NCBI RefSeq assembly: GCF_004377485.1 | Contig: NZ_SNTY01000036.1 | Span: 104,315-168,314 of the forward strand | Origin: Alkanindiges illinoisensis | GTDB taxonomy: Bacteria; Pseudomonadota; Gammaproteobacteria; Pseudomonadales; Moraxellaceae | Reading direction: 5' to 3' | DNA length: 64,000 bases | Shown here: positions 1-9,706 of the stretch, piece by piece | How the letters are laid out: each line of letters starts with the position of its first letter | How positions within the stretch are numbered: the first letter of the stretch is position 1 | Notes under the pieces: generated by a model | The model's database searches: none | What the model was told of the DNA's origin: nothing | The model's input: the letters and a program-made list of their open reading frames with translations, nothing else | Position numbers and translations under genes: made by a program

Positions 1-3000
1 CTGCGTGCGGTACAAATTGAACCTGTGAAGGCACCCGTACTGGTTGATCTTGAACAAGCACTGGCTGAAGCCAATAGCAACCAGCTGACGATTTTAAACT
101 TAAAAGACGGCCAAACCTTGCCGTATGCGCAAACCACTGTTCAGGTGAAAGGCGTGGCTGGTGCAACCATTGAGCTGTGGGTCAATGGCCAGCACATTGA
201 TGACAAGCGCATTGGCAAAAAAGCCATTCTGCCAGATTTTCAGGTGGCGGGTTTTGATTATATTGGTGTAGATCTCAAACCGGGCAGCAACCAGATTGAA
301 GTGCGCCAGCTAGATGCCATGGGCAACCTGCGTGAACAGCAAAAGATTCAGGTGATTGCCCCGGATCAAATGAGCAAGCTGGCCTTGAGTGCACCCAAGC
401 AGGAAGCACAGGCCAACGGTTCTGATGTGTTCAGTGCCGTGCTGAAAATTGTTGATCACAACGGCACCATGGTGGCCAGCCGTACCCCGATTACGCTGGA
501 AAGCACCATTGGCAAGGTTGAACTAAAAGACCTGGACGCCAGCCAGCCCGGCATTCAGGTGTTTGTGGAAGGCGGAACGCTGCTGGTGCCAATTACTGCA
601 CCCAGTGAGGCAGGCGAAGGCACTTTAAATGTGACCAGTGGTATTTATAATGCCAACCTGCCTGTGCGCTTCCTGCCGGCACTGCGTCCGATGATTGCCG
701 CTGGTATCATTGAGGGTGCCATTTCTTTCCAGAAATTTGATCCCAAGCAGCTGAGTCAGGTGAACCGCAACGATGGCTTTGAAGAAGAGCTGAATGACAT
801 TGCATCCAGCAATGGCGGCAAAACCAATGCAACTGGCCGTGCTGCATTATTCTTAAAAGGCAAGGTAAAAGGCGAATATTTGCTGACGCTGGCTTATGAC
901 TCCGACAAGGACAAAGACCAGCGCCTGTTCCGTGACATCCGTCCTGATGAATATTATCCGGTGTATGGGGATGCCGCGGCCAAGGGCTTTGATGCGCAAT
1001 CTACCAGCAAGTTGTATGTGCGGGTCGACAAGGGCCGCTCGTATGTCATGTATGGCGACTATGTGACCCGCACAGACAATGATGACGGTTTGTCGTTAGG
1101 CCAGTACAACCGCTCATTAACTGGCGCGCGCACCAGCATTGAAACTGATCGCACCAAAATCACCGGCTTTGTGGCGCAAACCAATGCTACCCAGATTACC
1201 AGCGAACAGCGTGGCTTAGGTATTACCGGCCCGTATTCACTGGGTCAGGTGAGCAGTGATGATGTGCTGCGCAACAGTGAAAAAGTCGAAGTAATTGTAC
1301 GTGACCGTAATAATCCGGGTCTGATCATTTCCCAGCGTACACTGGCGCGATTTACTGACTATGAAGTCGATACCTTCAGCAACAGTATTTATTTAAAAGA
1401 AGCCGTTTCCAGCGTTGATAGCGACTTAAACCCGGTTTACCTGCGCATTACTGTTGAAGCCGATCAGGGCGGTGAAGAATATACCGTGGGCGGTGTGTCC
1501 GGCTCGGTAAAACTCACCAATAAGGTGCAAGTGGGTGGTTCTTATGTGAAGAGTGACCATCCGCTGACCGATGAGCAACTGGCCAGTGTCAATACCGTTA
1601 TCAAGCTGAATGACCGTGCCAAGCTGGTGGCTGAAGTGGCGCGTAGTGAAAACACCATTGATCCGGCCAACAGCTTAACCAGCATTAATGCCAGCACATC
1701 AGCCACTGGTGAGCAATCCGGCACTGCTGGCCGCATTGAGCTGGATTACAGCATCAATAATATTGAATTGCGTGCTTACCACAATCAGGCAGATAGCGGT
1801 TTTTACAACACAGCTTCACCAATTACTGCTGGACGCAAGGAAAGTGGTATTAAGGCACAGGCACGGGTAGAAAAACTGGGCTTAACCCGTTTTGAAGCCA
1901 TTCGTACCGAAGATCAGGCCAATCAGGGCGTGCGTCAGGGCATTTCCGCCAGTGTGGAACGCGCCTTAAACCGCCTGATGTCGCTGGAACTGGGTGTGCG
2001 CTACTACGAAGAAACCGTGAGCGCTGCCAGTGCTACCAGCCAGCAGGCTAGTATTAATAACAGCACCCCGTATGATGGCACCACCGTACGCGCCAAGCTC
2101 AACAGTGCGCTGCCGTGGGAAGGCTCCAATGCCTTTATTGAATACGAGCAGGATATCAGTGATGCGGATCGCCGGGTTTTTGCATTAGGTGGCAATTACC
2201 AGATTAATCCAAAAGCCCGCTTGTACGCGCGTCAGGAAATTATTTCCAGCATCAATGGCCTGTATGAACTAAACGACACCCAGCGCCGCAACACTACCGT
2301 GGTGGGGATTGACAGCAATTACAGTCAGGATGGTTCGGTGTTTAGTGAATACCGGGTACGTGATGGCATTAGCGCGCGTGAAGCCGAAGCGGCAATTGGA
2401 ACCCGTAACCGCTGGCAAGTGGCCAAGGGAATTTATGCCAACACCAGTCTGGAAAAAGTGAAGGCGATTGCTGGTAATGACAACCAGTCACTGGATAGCA
2501 CGGCGGCTTCGGTTGGTCTGGAATACCTGACCAATCCGGACTGGAAAGGCGTAGCACGCTTAGAGATGCGCTGGGCGGATCAGTCTGACACCTTGCTCAA
2601 TACATTGGGTCTGGCCTACAAGTTGACCGATGATGTCACCCTGCTGACCAAGAACGTGTTTAGCCAGATTGACAACAAGGGCGACACCACCGGCGACCGC
2701 GTGATTGACCGTTTCCAGGTTGGTGCAGCCTACCGTGACTTTGACCAGAACCGCTTTGATGCGCTGACCAAGCTGGAATACCGTTATGAAAATGACGAAA
2801 CCAACCTGTCCAGCCCATACCTGCGCAATGTGTACATTTTGTCCAACCATGCCAACTTCCACCCAAATCGCAAAACCACGCTGTCTGGTCAGTATGCAGT
2901 GAAGTATGTCAAGGCAGACTTTGAAGGCATCAAGTCCACAGGCGCTACCCAGTTGCTAAGTGGCCGTGCCATGTATGATATCAACGAGCGCTGGGATGCA

Positions 3001-3267
3001 GGCATTAATGCCGGCCTGCTGTGGAGCGATGCCAGCGAAGGCCGTCGCCTGCTGCTGGGCGGTGAAGTCGGCTATTTGTTGGCGGCCAATTTATGGCTGT
3101 CTGCCGGTTATAACTTCTCCGGCTACAAGGACAAGGATCTGGCGGATAGCAGCACCTCTATTCAGGGGCCATATTTACGCTTCCGTTTCAAGTTTGATGA
3201 AGACCTGCTGAACTTTGATCACAGCAATGTCAACAAATCGCAGGAGCCAGACGATGCAGGCCATTAA
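1..3267 (+). CDS. Large outer-membrane/surface protein, 5' end cut by window edge
   Basis: The frame is open from base 1, so the gene begins outside the window; 1088 residues are visible to the TAA at 3267. The visible N-terminal part (about residues 1-230) is beta-rich and Ig-like, with an invasin-type stretch starting near LALSAPKQEAQANGSDVF. From about residue 290 onward come many alternating amphipathic strands with aromatic girdles (GEYLLTLAYDSDKDKDQRLF, YVMYGDYVTRTDNDDGLSLG, and repeated strands ending in YLRFRFKFDE), as expected for an outer-membrane beta-barrel. I infer an outer-membrane protein with a periplasmic or surface Ig region. It overlaps the following OmpA-family gene by 14 bases, so the two are probably one operon with linked roles in envelope or surface display. 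The exact family was not recognised. Confidence 0.7.
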   Translation: MRAVQIEPVKAPVLVDLEQALAEANSNQLTILNLKDGQTLPYAQTTVQVKGVAGATIELWVNGQHIDDKRIGKKAILPDFQVAGFDYIGVDLKPGSNQIEVRQLDAMGNLREQQKIQVIAPDQMSKLALSAPKQEAQANGSDVFSAVLKIVDHNGTMVASRTPITLESTIGKVELKDLDASQPGIQVFVEGGTLLVPITAPSEAGEGTLNVTSGIYNANLPVRFLPALRPMIAAGIIEGAISFQKFDPKQLSQVNRNDGFEEELNDIASSNGGKTNATGRAALFLKGKVKGEYLLTLAYDSDKDKDQRLFRDIRPDEYYPVYGDAAAKGFDAQSTSKLYVRVDKGRSYVMYGDYVTRTDNDDGLSLGQYNRSLTGARTSIETDRTKITGFVAQTNATQITSEQRGLGITGPYSLGQVSSDDVLRNSEKVEVIVRDRNNPGLIISQRTLARFTDYEVDTFSNSIYLKEAVSSVDSDLNPVYLRITVEADQGGEEYTVGGVSGSVKLTNKVQVGGSYVKSDHPLTDEQLASVNTVIKLNDRAKLVAEVARSENTIDPANSLTSINASTSATGEQSGTAGRIELDYSINNIELRAYHNQADSGFYNTASPITAGRKESGIKAQARVEKLGLTRFEAIRTEDQANQGVRQGISASVERALNRLMSLELGVRYYEETVSAASATSQQASINNSTPYDGTTVRAKLNSALPWEGSNAFIEYEQDISDADRRVFALGGNYQINPKARLYARQEIISSINGLYELNDTQRRNTTVVGIDSNYSQDGSVFSEYRVRDGISAREAEAAIGTRNRWQVAKGIYANTSLEKVKAIAGNDNQSLDSTAASVGLEYLTNPDWKGVARLEMRWADQSDTLLNTLGLAYKLTDDVTLLTKNVFSQIDNKGDTTGDRVIDRFQVGAAYRDFDQNRFDALTKLEYRYENDETNLSSPYLRNVYILSNHANFHPNRKTTLSGQYAVKYVKADFEGIKSTGATQLLSGRAMYDINERWDAGINAGLLWSDASEGRRLLLGGEVGYLLAANLWLSAGYNFSGYKDKDLADSSTSIQGPYLRFRFKFDEDLLNFDHSNVNKSQEPDDAGH

Positions 3268-4405
3268 GTTAAAACTGGCGCTGGCAGCCTGCCTGGTCAG
3301 TGGTTTGGCGTTTAGTCTGCCAGCCCTGAGCCAGCCTGTAGCCAATCATTCTGATAATCCGCTGGAACAAAATAGTGTGGCAGCGTTGCAACAGCGAGTT
3401 CAGCCATTTTTGCAAAGTAATAAGGCACTAACCCAGTACCATGCGCAAAAAGCGCAAATGTGGCTGACCTATGCCGCCAACCAGCACAGTGAAGGCAGCT
3501 TCACGGCAGCCGAACAACAGGCACAGACACAAGCGCGACAACTGATTGAGCAACTCGAACAGCAACAGCCGATTTCCAGCACCACGCCAGTAATTCAGTC
3601 TTCCAAAGTAATGCGCCGTGATCTATGGGTCAATGCCGAGCTGCTTAAACAGCAGGCAGGTTTTGACTGTGCGGCCACCGAGATTGCACAGGCAGAAGTC
3701 ATGCTGGTGTGGGCTGCTGCCGAACATTGTGAGCTGGGCTGGCGACATTCGCGTGAATTGTTTGCGGCGGCTGAGCGCCTGATTGACAAGGCCAATTATC
3801 AGGCAGCCAATTGTCATGCTATGACGCAATCAACAGCAGCTCAGCCTTTGCCTGCGTGGAGTAAGGCTAATTATCCCAGTCTTGAGCAGTTAAATGGCCC
3901 TGAAAAAGGCTGTCATGGCGTGGTTGGCCCATGGCCATTGGTGAGTGCTGCAACAGTTGCGCCAGCAGTTGCAACTACTACTGACATGCCAGCCATTGAA
4001 CCAGTAACGCAGGACGTTCTGCCCAACGTGGTACATTTTGCGCTGGATCAGGCCAGCTTGTCGCCAGCCTCAACACAGGTACTGAGCAATATTGCCACGA
4101 TGCTGGTTAAGAACAGCACGTATTCACTAACCCTGTATGGTTATACCGATGCCCGCGGCAGTCAGGCTTATAATCTGGACTTAAGCCAGCGCCGTGCCAA
4201 AACCGTTGAAAACTTTTTAATTCAGCAAGGTGTGGATGCCAGCCGGATTGCCACGGTGGCTGCCGGTGAGCAGCAACTCATTGCCGATCCAGTGGCTATC
4301 ACTGGCCATGCCTTAAGTCGCCGGGTGGTGCTGGTGTATGCCAGCCCGGATGGACAGGAAATTAAGACCACGTCCCAAACCAATGACTTACAGCCTGAAC
4401 ATTAA
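3254..4405 (+). CDS. OmpA-family peptidoglycan-binding envelope protein
   Basis: 383 residues. The start is the ATG at 3254 because AGGAG lies 8 bases upstream and it gives a clean signal peptide (MQAIKLKLALAACLVSGLAF, cleaved after ALS); an in-frame ATG at 3215 lies deep inside the upstream gene. The middle part is helical and Gln/Ala-rich with Cys residues and no recognised domain. The C-terminal 110 residues are an OmpA-C domain: VVHFALDQASLSPAS, then GYTDARGSQAYNLDLSQRRA with the Asp and Arg that bind meso-diaminopimelate of peptidoglycan. The gene is translationally coupled to the large surface protein before it, suggesting that it anchors that protein to the cell wall. A strong terminator overlaps its stop codon. 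Confidence 0.85.
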   Translation: MQAIKLKLALAACLVSGLAFSLPALSQPVANHSDNPLEQNSVAALQQRVQPFLQSNKALTQYHAQKAQMWLTYAANQHSEGSFTAAEQQAQTQARQLIEQLEQQQPISSTTPVIQSSKVMRRDLWVNAELLKQQAGFDCAATEIAQAEVMLVWAAAEHCELGWRHSRELFAAAERLIDKANYQAANCHAMTQSTAAQPLPAWSKANYPSLEQLNGPEKGCHGVVGPWPLVSAATVAPAVATTTDMPAIEPVTQDVLPNVVHFALDQASLSPASTQVLSNIATMLVKNSTYSLTLYGYTDARGSQAYNLDLSQRRAKTVENFLIQQGVDASRIATVAAGEQQLIADPVAITGHALSRRVVLVYASPDGQEIKTTSQTNDLQPEH

Positions 4406-4422
4406 TTCAGGCTGTTTTTTTT
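4391..4422 (+). terminator. Intrinsic terminator of the surface protein/OmpA operon
   Basis: CAGCCTGAA (4391-4399) pairs perfectly with TTCAGGCTG (4406-4414) around a 6-base loop that contains the TAA stop, followed by eight T. Confidence 0.9.
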
Positions 4423-4483
4423 GGTTTTAGTCTTTTGGCTTAAAATTCTAGTAGCTTGTCCAGTTGTTCTTACAATTGAAAAT

Positions 4484-4524
4484 CAGGCACGTTTCTTATT
4501 GTTTTAACGTGCCTGAATTTTTTT
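4484..4524. terminator. Hairpin terminator between convergent genes
   Basis: CAGGCACGT (4484-4492) and ACGTGCCTG (4507-4515) form a perfect 9-bp stem with a 14-base loop. The T run is good on the + side (4516-4524) and weaker on the - side, where it would end the small secreted-protein gene. Confidence 0.7.
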
Positions 4525-4542
4525 AATTTTCTTCTAACAGCT

Positions 4543-5043
4543 TTACTTGCATGCCTTGGCTTGCTGGATCACCTGTAATGCAGCCAGTTGCTGGTTGAGT
4601 TCAATCACATTTTGGGGTGCTGCGCTAGAGGTATTGGCCGCCAGTGAGTTGGCTTGCTGCGCCATTTGTCCTACCTGCTGGACTGCCCGGACATCCACAC
4701 CCGCCAGTGCACCCACCGAAGCAAATAGTCCGCCAGCCTTGCCTAGCATACCGGCGGTTTTGCTCACCTGATTTTCCTGCGGTACAGCCTGCAACTGCTG
4801 CGTTAGTGTATTTGTCATCACCTGCAAGCTGGCACAATCCAGCGCTGCATAGCTTTGCATCAGTTGTGAGTGGTCAGCAGCCAGTTGCGCCGGGGCAGGC
4901 GTCGCCACTGGAACATTGGCAGTATTGCCACGCACGGTATTAACCGCTTGATTGACCTTGCTCAAGGTATCCAGCAATCCGGCATGTGCCGTGGTTGAGC
5001 CTGCCAGCACAAGCATCATGGCAGCAAGAAAAGACTTATTCAT
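4543..5043 (-). CDS. Small secreted Ala/Gln-rich protein, unknown function
   Basis: 166 residues. The start is placed at the ATG at 5043, giving MNKSFLAAMMLVLAGSTTAHA, a clear Sec signal peptide, with AGGA 8 bases upstream; ATGs at 5052 and 5073 only add a short tail. The mature protein is Ala/Gln-rich and mostly helical, with two Cys near residues 80 and 165 that could form a disulfide. No catalytic motif or known domain was recognised. It stands alone between a terminator and a LysR gene and is probably periplasmic. Confidence that it is a real gene is high; function is unknown. Confidence 0.75.
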   Translation of the reverse strand: MNKSFLAAMMLVLAGSTTAHAGLLDTLSKVNQAVNTVRGNTANVPVATPAPAQLAADHSQLMQSYAALDCASLQVMTNTLTQQLQAVPQENQVSKTAGMLGKAGGLFASVGALAGVDVRAVQQVGQMAQQANSLAANTSSAAPQNVIELNQQLAALQVIQQAKACK

Positions 5044-5176
5044 GGGGTTCATCCTGAACGGTTGGGTTAGCAAGAATGGTACGGCGCTGCCAGAAAATTG
5101 CTATCCCCTAAACAGGGGAGAAACCTGAATCCACTATTAATTTTTATCAATTTTGCCAGCAAGCGCACCAAGGTCT

Positions 5177-6109
5177 CTACAGGAAATTTGGGTTCCTCTC
5201 ACGGATTTGTATTGCCAGTTGAAGCAAATTGCGTGCTGAAGGTGGGGCATGGTGCGTGTGTAAAACCAGTCCTGTTTCCATCATTGGTGCGTCTCCATAT
5301 AAGGATTTATAAACAACCCCAGTCCGCTGTAAAGTCCGCATTGAATCAGGCACCAAGGCAAAACCCATTCCCGCAGAAATCAGTCCAATCATCGTTTGCA
5401 TCTGGATGGCCTGCTGACCAAGCAAGGGTTCTATGCCAAGCTGGGCGTAATATCCCGTAATAAGATCGTGCAGGGCTGGTGAACTTTCGCGGGGAAAAAG
5501 GATTAAGGGCAAATGTGCCATATCACGCAGATTGATGGTGTCACTATCGCCAATTTTATTTTTTTCATTAAGCCATGTCTGCGGAAGCGCAATGATCAGC
5601 GGCTCAGAGGATATCGGGTGATAATCAAGGTTTGGCGGAAAATCCCGGTGGGTCGGGGCAATCACTAGCCCGATATCAATCTCATGGTTTAACAGGGATT
5701 GCACCTGAAGGTTGCTCGTGGCTTCTTTTAAGGTGATTTCAACATCAGGAAAAGCCATCGAAAAACGGCTGACCAATTCTGGCAAAAGCCCATAAACCGT
5801 ACTACTGACAAAGCTTAAATGAAGTGTTCCGATTTCGCCGCGCGCCAATCGTTGCGCAACTTGCGGTAAGGCCTCGGTCTGATCCAGCACGTGGCGGACA
5901 TGCGGTAACCATAATGCCCCAACCGGGGTTAGGCTGACACTACGGTTAGTGCGGTTAAATAAGGCAATACCTAATTCTTGTTCCAGCGCCTGAATACTTT
6001 GACTTAAAGGCGGCTGTGTCATATGCAGACGGGCCGCCGCTCGCCCAAAATGCAGCTCTTCTGCCACTACAACGAAGTGCCTAAGCGATCTTAGCGTGGT
6101 TGTAGTCAT
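5177..6109 (-). CDS. LysR-family transcriptional regulator
   Basis: 310 residues, the family's usual length. Residues 1-60 are the winged helix-turn-helix (LRHFVVVAEELHFGRAAARL, then MTQPPLSQSIQALEQELG), and residues 90-300 are the periplasmic-binding-like effector domain (GEIGTLHLSFVSSTVYGLLP, LNHEIDIGLVIAP). It resembles the BenM/CatM branch in its N-terminal helices. It is divergent from ilvD with 184 bases between the starts, so it may regulate ilvD, itself, or both; the effector cannot be read from sequence. An inverted repeat lies in the shared intergenic region. Confidence 0.9.
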   Translation of the reverse strand: MTTTTLRSLRHFVVVAEELHFGRAAARLHMTQPPLSQSIQALEQELGIALFNRTNRSVSLTPVGALWLPHVRHVLDQTEALPQVAQRLARGEIGTLHLSFVSSTVYGLLPELVSRFSMAFPDVEITLKEATSNLQVQSLLNHEIDIGLVIAPTHRDFPPNLDYHPISSEPLIIALPQTWLNEKNKIGDSDTINLRDMAHLPLILFPRESSPALHDLITGYYAQLGIEPLLGQQAIQMQTMIGLISAGMGFALVPDSMRTLQRTGVVYKSLYGDAPMMETGLVLHTHHAPPSARNLLQLAIQIRERNPNFL

Positions 6110-6186
6110 ATATTTTTAGACCCATTCTGATATGTTTAATATATTTTACTCGATATAGGGTTATAGGTATGCTGTTGATACGATGT

Positions 6187-6217
6187 TATGCCTTTCCCTT
6201 AATGCGCTTAAGGCATA
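6187..6217. promoter_or_regulatory. Inverted repeat in the ilvD leader
   Basis: TATGCCTT (6187-6194) is exactly mirrored by AAGGCATA (6210-6217), and inside it CCTTAA and TTAAGG flank a 5-base loop, so two alternative stems share the right arm. It lies 77 bases before the ilvD start. It could be an operator for the divergent LysR protein or an RNA leader hairpin; neither is shown. Confidence 0.35.
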
Positions 6218-6293
6218 GAATTATCCCCAATTTGTAAAACATGCTACCCACGCTATCGGCGCAGGCACATCCCAAGCACACTAGGAACATCCC

Positions 6294-8000
6294 ATGAGTA
6301 ATGACAGCAATAACAATCAGAACAACCTTAATTTACGCAAGCATTCATCACAGGTAGTTGATGGCGTGGAATGCGCCCCGGCCCGTGCCATGCTACGTGC
6401 AGTAGGCTTTACTGATGAAGATTTCAAAAAACCACAGGTAGGCATTGCCTCCACTTGGGCCAATGTCACGCCATGTAATATGCACATTGATGGCCTGGCG
6501 CGCGATGCCGAAAGCGGCGTGAATGCAGCAGGCGGTAAGGGTGTCATTTTTAATACCATTACCATTTCCGATGGCATTGCCAACGGCACCGAAGGCATGA
6601 AGTATTCCATGGTATCGCGTGAAATTATTGCCGATTCCATTGAAGCGGTAGCGGGTTGTGAAGGTTTTGACGGCCTGATTGCGATTGGTGGCTGTGACAA
6701 GAACATGCCCGGCTGCATCATGGGCCTGGCGCGCTTAAACCGTCCGTCCATTTTTGTGTATGGTGGTTCCATTCAGCCGGGCAAGGGCCATACCGATGTG
6801 ATTTCAGTGTTTGAAGCTGTTGGCCAGCATGCCAAAGGCGAGTTAAACGAAATTCAGGTCAAGCAAATTGAAGAAGTGGCTATTCCGGGGCCGGGTTCCT
6901 GTGGTGGCATGTATACTGCCAACACCATGGCATCAGCCATTGAAGCGCTGGGCATGAGCCTGCCGGGTTCCAGTGCGCAGGATGCCGTGTCACAGGAAAA
7001 ACAGGACGATTGTACCCGTGCCGGTGAAGCGGTGTTAAATCTGCTGCGCCTCGACATTAAACCGCGCGATATTATGACCAAGGCTGCCTTTGAAAATGCC
7101 ATTAAGGTGGTGATTGTACTGGGTGGTTCAACCAATGCTGTGCTGCATTTGATTGGTATGGCACGTACCGTGGACGTGGATCTAAGCCTTGACGATTTTG
7201 TGCGCATTGGCAAGGAGACCCCACTGCTGGCAGACCTGCGCCCATCCGGTAAATACATGATGTCCGAGCTGGTAGCCATTGGCGGGATTCAGCCCCTGAT
7301 GAAGCGCATGCTGGATGCAGGCATGCTGGATGGTTCCTGCCTGACCGTTACTGGTAAAACTCTGGCTGAAAATCTGGCCAATGTGCAGGATTATCCAGCT
7401 GACCAGCAAATTATCATGCCGTTTGACGCACCAATCAAAAAAGATTCCCACTTGGTCATTTTAAAGGGAAATCTGGCCTCAGAAGGTTCGGTGGCCAAGA
7501 TTACCGGTAAGGAAGGCCTGCGCTTTGAAGGCCCGGCGCGTGTATTTGAGGGTGAAGAAGGCGCCATGGCCGGTATTTTAAATGGTGAAGTGCAAGCCGG
7601 TGAAGTGGTGGTAATTCGCGGTGAAGGCCCCAAAGGCGGCCCCGGCATGCGCGAAATGCTCAAACCAACATCAGCCATTATGGGTAAGGGGCTGGGTCAA
7701 TCTGTTGCACTAATTACTGATGGCCGCTTTAGTGGCGGTAGCCATGGCTTTGTGGTGGGTCATGTTACCCCGGAAGCCTTTGAAGGCGGCCTGATTGGCC
7801 TGGTCAATACCGGTGACCGCATTAGTATTGATGCCGTCAGCCGTGAAATTACCCTGCATGTGGATGAGGCAGAACTGGCCACCCGTCGTGCCAATTGGAC
7901 TCGTCCAGCGCCTAAATATACCCGTGGCGTACTGGCGAAATATGCCCGTCTGGTGTCGAGTGCATCAACTGGTGCATTAACGGATGTTAATCTGGACTAA
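6294..8000 (+). CDS. ilvD: Dihydroxy-acid dehydratase
   Basis: 568 residues, the shorter IlvD form. It dehydrates 2,3-dihydroxy-isovalerate and 2,3-dihydroxy-3-methylvalerate in the third common step of valine, isoleucine and leucine synthesis. The three iron-sulfur ligand cysteines are at 61 (TPCNMH), 134 ([10 protein letters not shown]) and 203 ([14 protein letters not shown]), with Lys136 as the metal-bridging carbamylated lysine. The C-terminal signature [18 protein letters not shown] is intact. It is a single gene with its own terminator, divergent from a LysR regulator. The other ilv genes are not in the window. Confidence 0.97.
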   Translation: MSNDSNNNQNNLNLRKHSSQVVDGVECAPARAMLRAVGFTDEDFKKPQVGIASTWANVTPCNMHIDGLARDAESGVNAAGGKGVIFNTITISDGIANGTEGMKYSMVSREIIADSIEAVAGCEGFDGLIAIGGCDKNMPGCIMGLARLNRPSIFVYGGSIQPGKGHTDVISVFEAVGQHAKGELNEIQVKQIEEVAIPGPGSCGGMYTANTMASAIEALGMSLPGSSAQDAVSQEKQDDCTRAGEAVLNLLRLDIKPRDIMTKAAFENAIKVVIVLGGSTNAVLHLIGMARTVDVDLSLDDFVRIGKETPLLADLRPSGKYMMSELVAIGGIQPLMKRMLDAGMLDGSCLTVTGKTLAENLANVQDYPADQQIIMPFDAPIKKDSHLVILKGNLASEGSVAKITGKEGLRFEGPARVFEGEEGAMAGILNGEVQAGEVVVIRGEGPKGGPGMREMLKPTSAIMGKGLGQSVALITDGRFSGGSHGFVVGHVTPEAFEGGLIGLVNTGDRISIDAVSREITLHVDEAELATRRANWTRPAPKYTRGVLAKYARLVSSASTGALTDVNLD

Positions 8001-8041
8001 ACTGTTCTAAAGGTCTGGTATTAATAAGCGGCCATTCCCAA

Positions 8042-8080
8042 AATGCCCTGTTAGATTGATGCTGACAGGGCATTTTTTTA
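8042..8080 (+). terminator. Intrinsic terminator after ilvD
   Basis: AATGCCCTGT (8042-8051) and ACAGGGCATT (8065-8074) form a perfect 10-bp stem with a 13-base loop, followed by a T run. The remainder of the 336-base gap before 8337 is AT-rich with no gene seen; it presumably holds the next gene's promoter. Confidence 0.88.
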
Positions 8081-8336
8081 GCTTAAGGCAATCTTTATCA
8101 ATATTTTCATCCAGTCAAGACATGATGATCACAATCTAAAAACTGCGGCCTTAACAGTTGCACCTTATCAAAAATTATTCTGGTCAATCAATAGCTTACT
8201 TACTGAATGGTGAACCAGTCGCTTGCCTTATTAGTTTTTTCATCAGGTTTTTGCACACAGTAAACTTGCGTCCTTGCCATTAGTATTCTAGATTGATAAC
8301 CCTTAACAACTCCTGTGTGATTGCAAGGAAATATTC

Positions 8337-9656
8337 ATGTCGCTGGCGCGAAGGTGGTTAGACCCGATCCGTTCCCGATGGTTTTTCAACCGGCCTTACC
8401 GGCAACGGCATCTGTCTTCGCGCAATGGCATTACGGTTTATTTGCGCTTTGATGATGCCTACAGTTATCTGTTGGTGCAGCTTCTGCCGCAACTGGAAGA
8501 ATTGCTGATTCCGCGCTTAAAGCCACTCAAGATTGTGATTTGCACGCAAGCCTGCCCACCGCCCAACGGATTGAGTGCGCAAGCGTGGCAGCAGTATATG
8601 CTGGATGATGCAGCAGCATTGGCAGCCCAGCACCGTTTTGTGTTTGATGTGAGCGAAACGGTTCGCGCCAGTTTGCCCAGTCCGGCCCTGATTCAGCAAG
8701 CCACCACTGTTTTAAAAACTTCGCCCTTGCGCGGTACGGATTACCTGCATTTGTTGCAGGATATTTTTCACATGCTGTGGCAAAACCAGCAAGGTAAGCT
8801 CAATACCCTGCATTATATGGCCACACGGCGCCCATCTCCGGCATCTGTCAGCAATACAGCACCTGATTTACCCGCCATCCGCTTTGTGGATGAACCCATT
8901 GCCAGCGGATTTTTACTGTTTGGCGGGCGGCATTACCGGGCCATTGATGATTTCCTGCGCCTGACCCGGCGCCTAAAACAGCAAAAATTACTCAATAACG
9001 AGCCAATTTTTTTAATTAATCATATTGAATGGGGCGAGCATCTGGTCAATGACCCGGAAAGCCTCAATGAAATACAGGCGCTGCATGCCCGGCTGGACAT
9101 TTATCTGGCGCTGGAAGACCCGGTGAGCTGGCTGATTCTGGCCTACATCAAGCGCGAACTGGTGGATTATTATAATCTCACGCTAAGGGTGCATCCATTG
9201 CCGTATCAAGGGCGCGATGAGTTTGACTGGGGCTTGATTGCCCGTTTGTCACGGCGGACTGAGATCAGCATTGCACCATTTTGTCGTCCAACGCAGGTCG
9301 CTAGCCTGAATCTGGCGCGCATTCTGTATAGTGTGGATGAGGAACAGCGCAGTGAAACCCTGCTGGATTTGCTTAAATGCGTCTGGTGCAGGGGGCTGGA
9401 TGCCAGTTTTACACCGCATGTACAGCGCTTAATGACAATGGCACTGGACCAGCAACAACTGGTTGATTTACCAGAAACCGAAGCCTGGCTAGCGTCCAAT
9501 CAAGCGACCTGCGAGGCATATCAGCAGCCGGATTTGCCCGTAATGGTGTTACAAATTGGTGAGCAACAACAGGTGTTTAACAGCCTGTACCGGGTCTGGC
9601 GTATTGAAAGCCTGCTGGCTGAGGCGCTGGAAATGGACAGGAATGCAAACGTATAA
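8337..9656 (+). CDS. Tandem DSBA/HCCA-isomerase-like (thioredoxin-fold) protein
   Basis: 439 residues with no signal peptide, so cytoplasmic. Two halves look homologous. Residues 32-70 (ITVYLRFDDAYSYLLVQLLP) and 253-288 (LDIYLALEDPVSWLILAYIK) both match the opening strand and helix of 2-hydroxychromene-2-carboxylate isomerases and kappa-class glutathione transferases. Residues 181-208 (LFGGRHYRAIDDFL) and 399-428 match the family's closing element, where a cis-Pro strand leads to a short helix. Neither half has the CxxC of true DsbA. I infer a glutathione- or CoA-binding oxidoreductase/isomerase relative; the substrate is unknown. It is a single gene between ilvD and a ComEA-like lipoprotein. 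Confidence 0.65.
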   Translation: MSLARRWLDPIRSRWFFNRPYRQRHLSSRNGITVYLRFDDAYSYLLVQLLPQLEELLIPRLKPLKIVICTQACPPPNGLSAQAWQQYMLDDAAALAAQHRFVFDVSETVRASLPSPALIQQATTVLKTSPLRGTDYLHLLQDIFHMLWQNQQGKLNTLHYMATRRPSPASVSNTAPDLPAIRFVDEPIASGFLLFGGRHYRAIDDFLRLTRRLKQQKLLNNEPIFLINHIEWGEHLVNDPESLNEIQALHARLDIYLALEDPVSWLILAYIKRELVDYYNLTLRVHPLPYQGRDEFDWGLIARLSRRTEISIAPFCRPTQVASLNLARILYSVDEEQRSETLLDLLKCVWCRGLDASFTPHVQRLMTMALDQQQLVDLPETEAWLASNQATCEAYQQPDLPVMVLQIGEQQQVFNSLYRVWRIESLLAEALEMDRNANV

Positions 9657-9706
9657 AATCATTCCATCCATCACTTTTAACATTTAATTCAACTCTTTAG
9701 AAAAAT

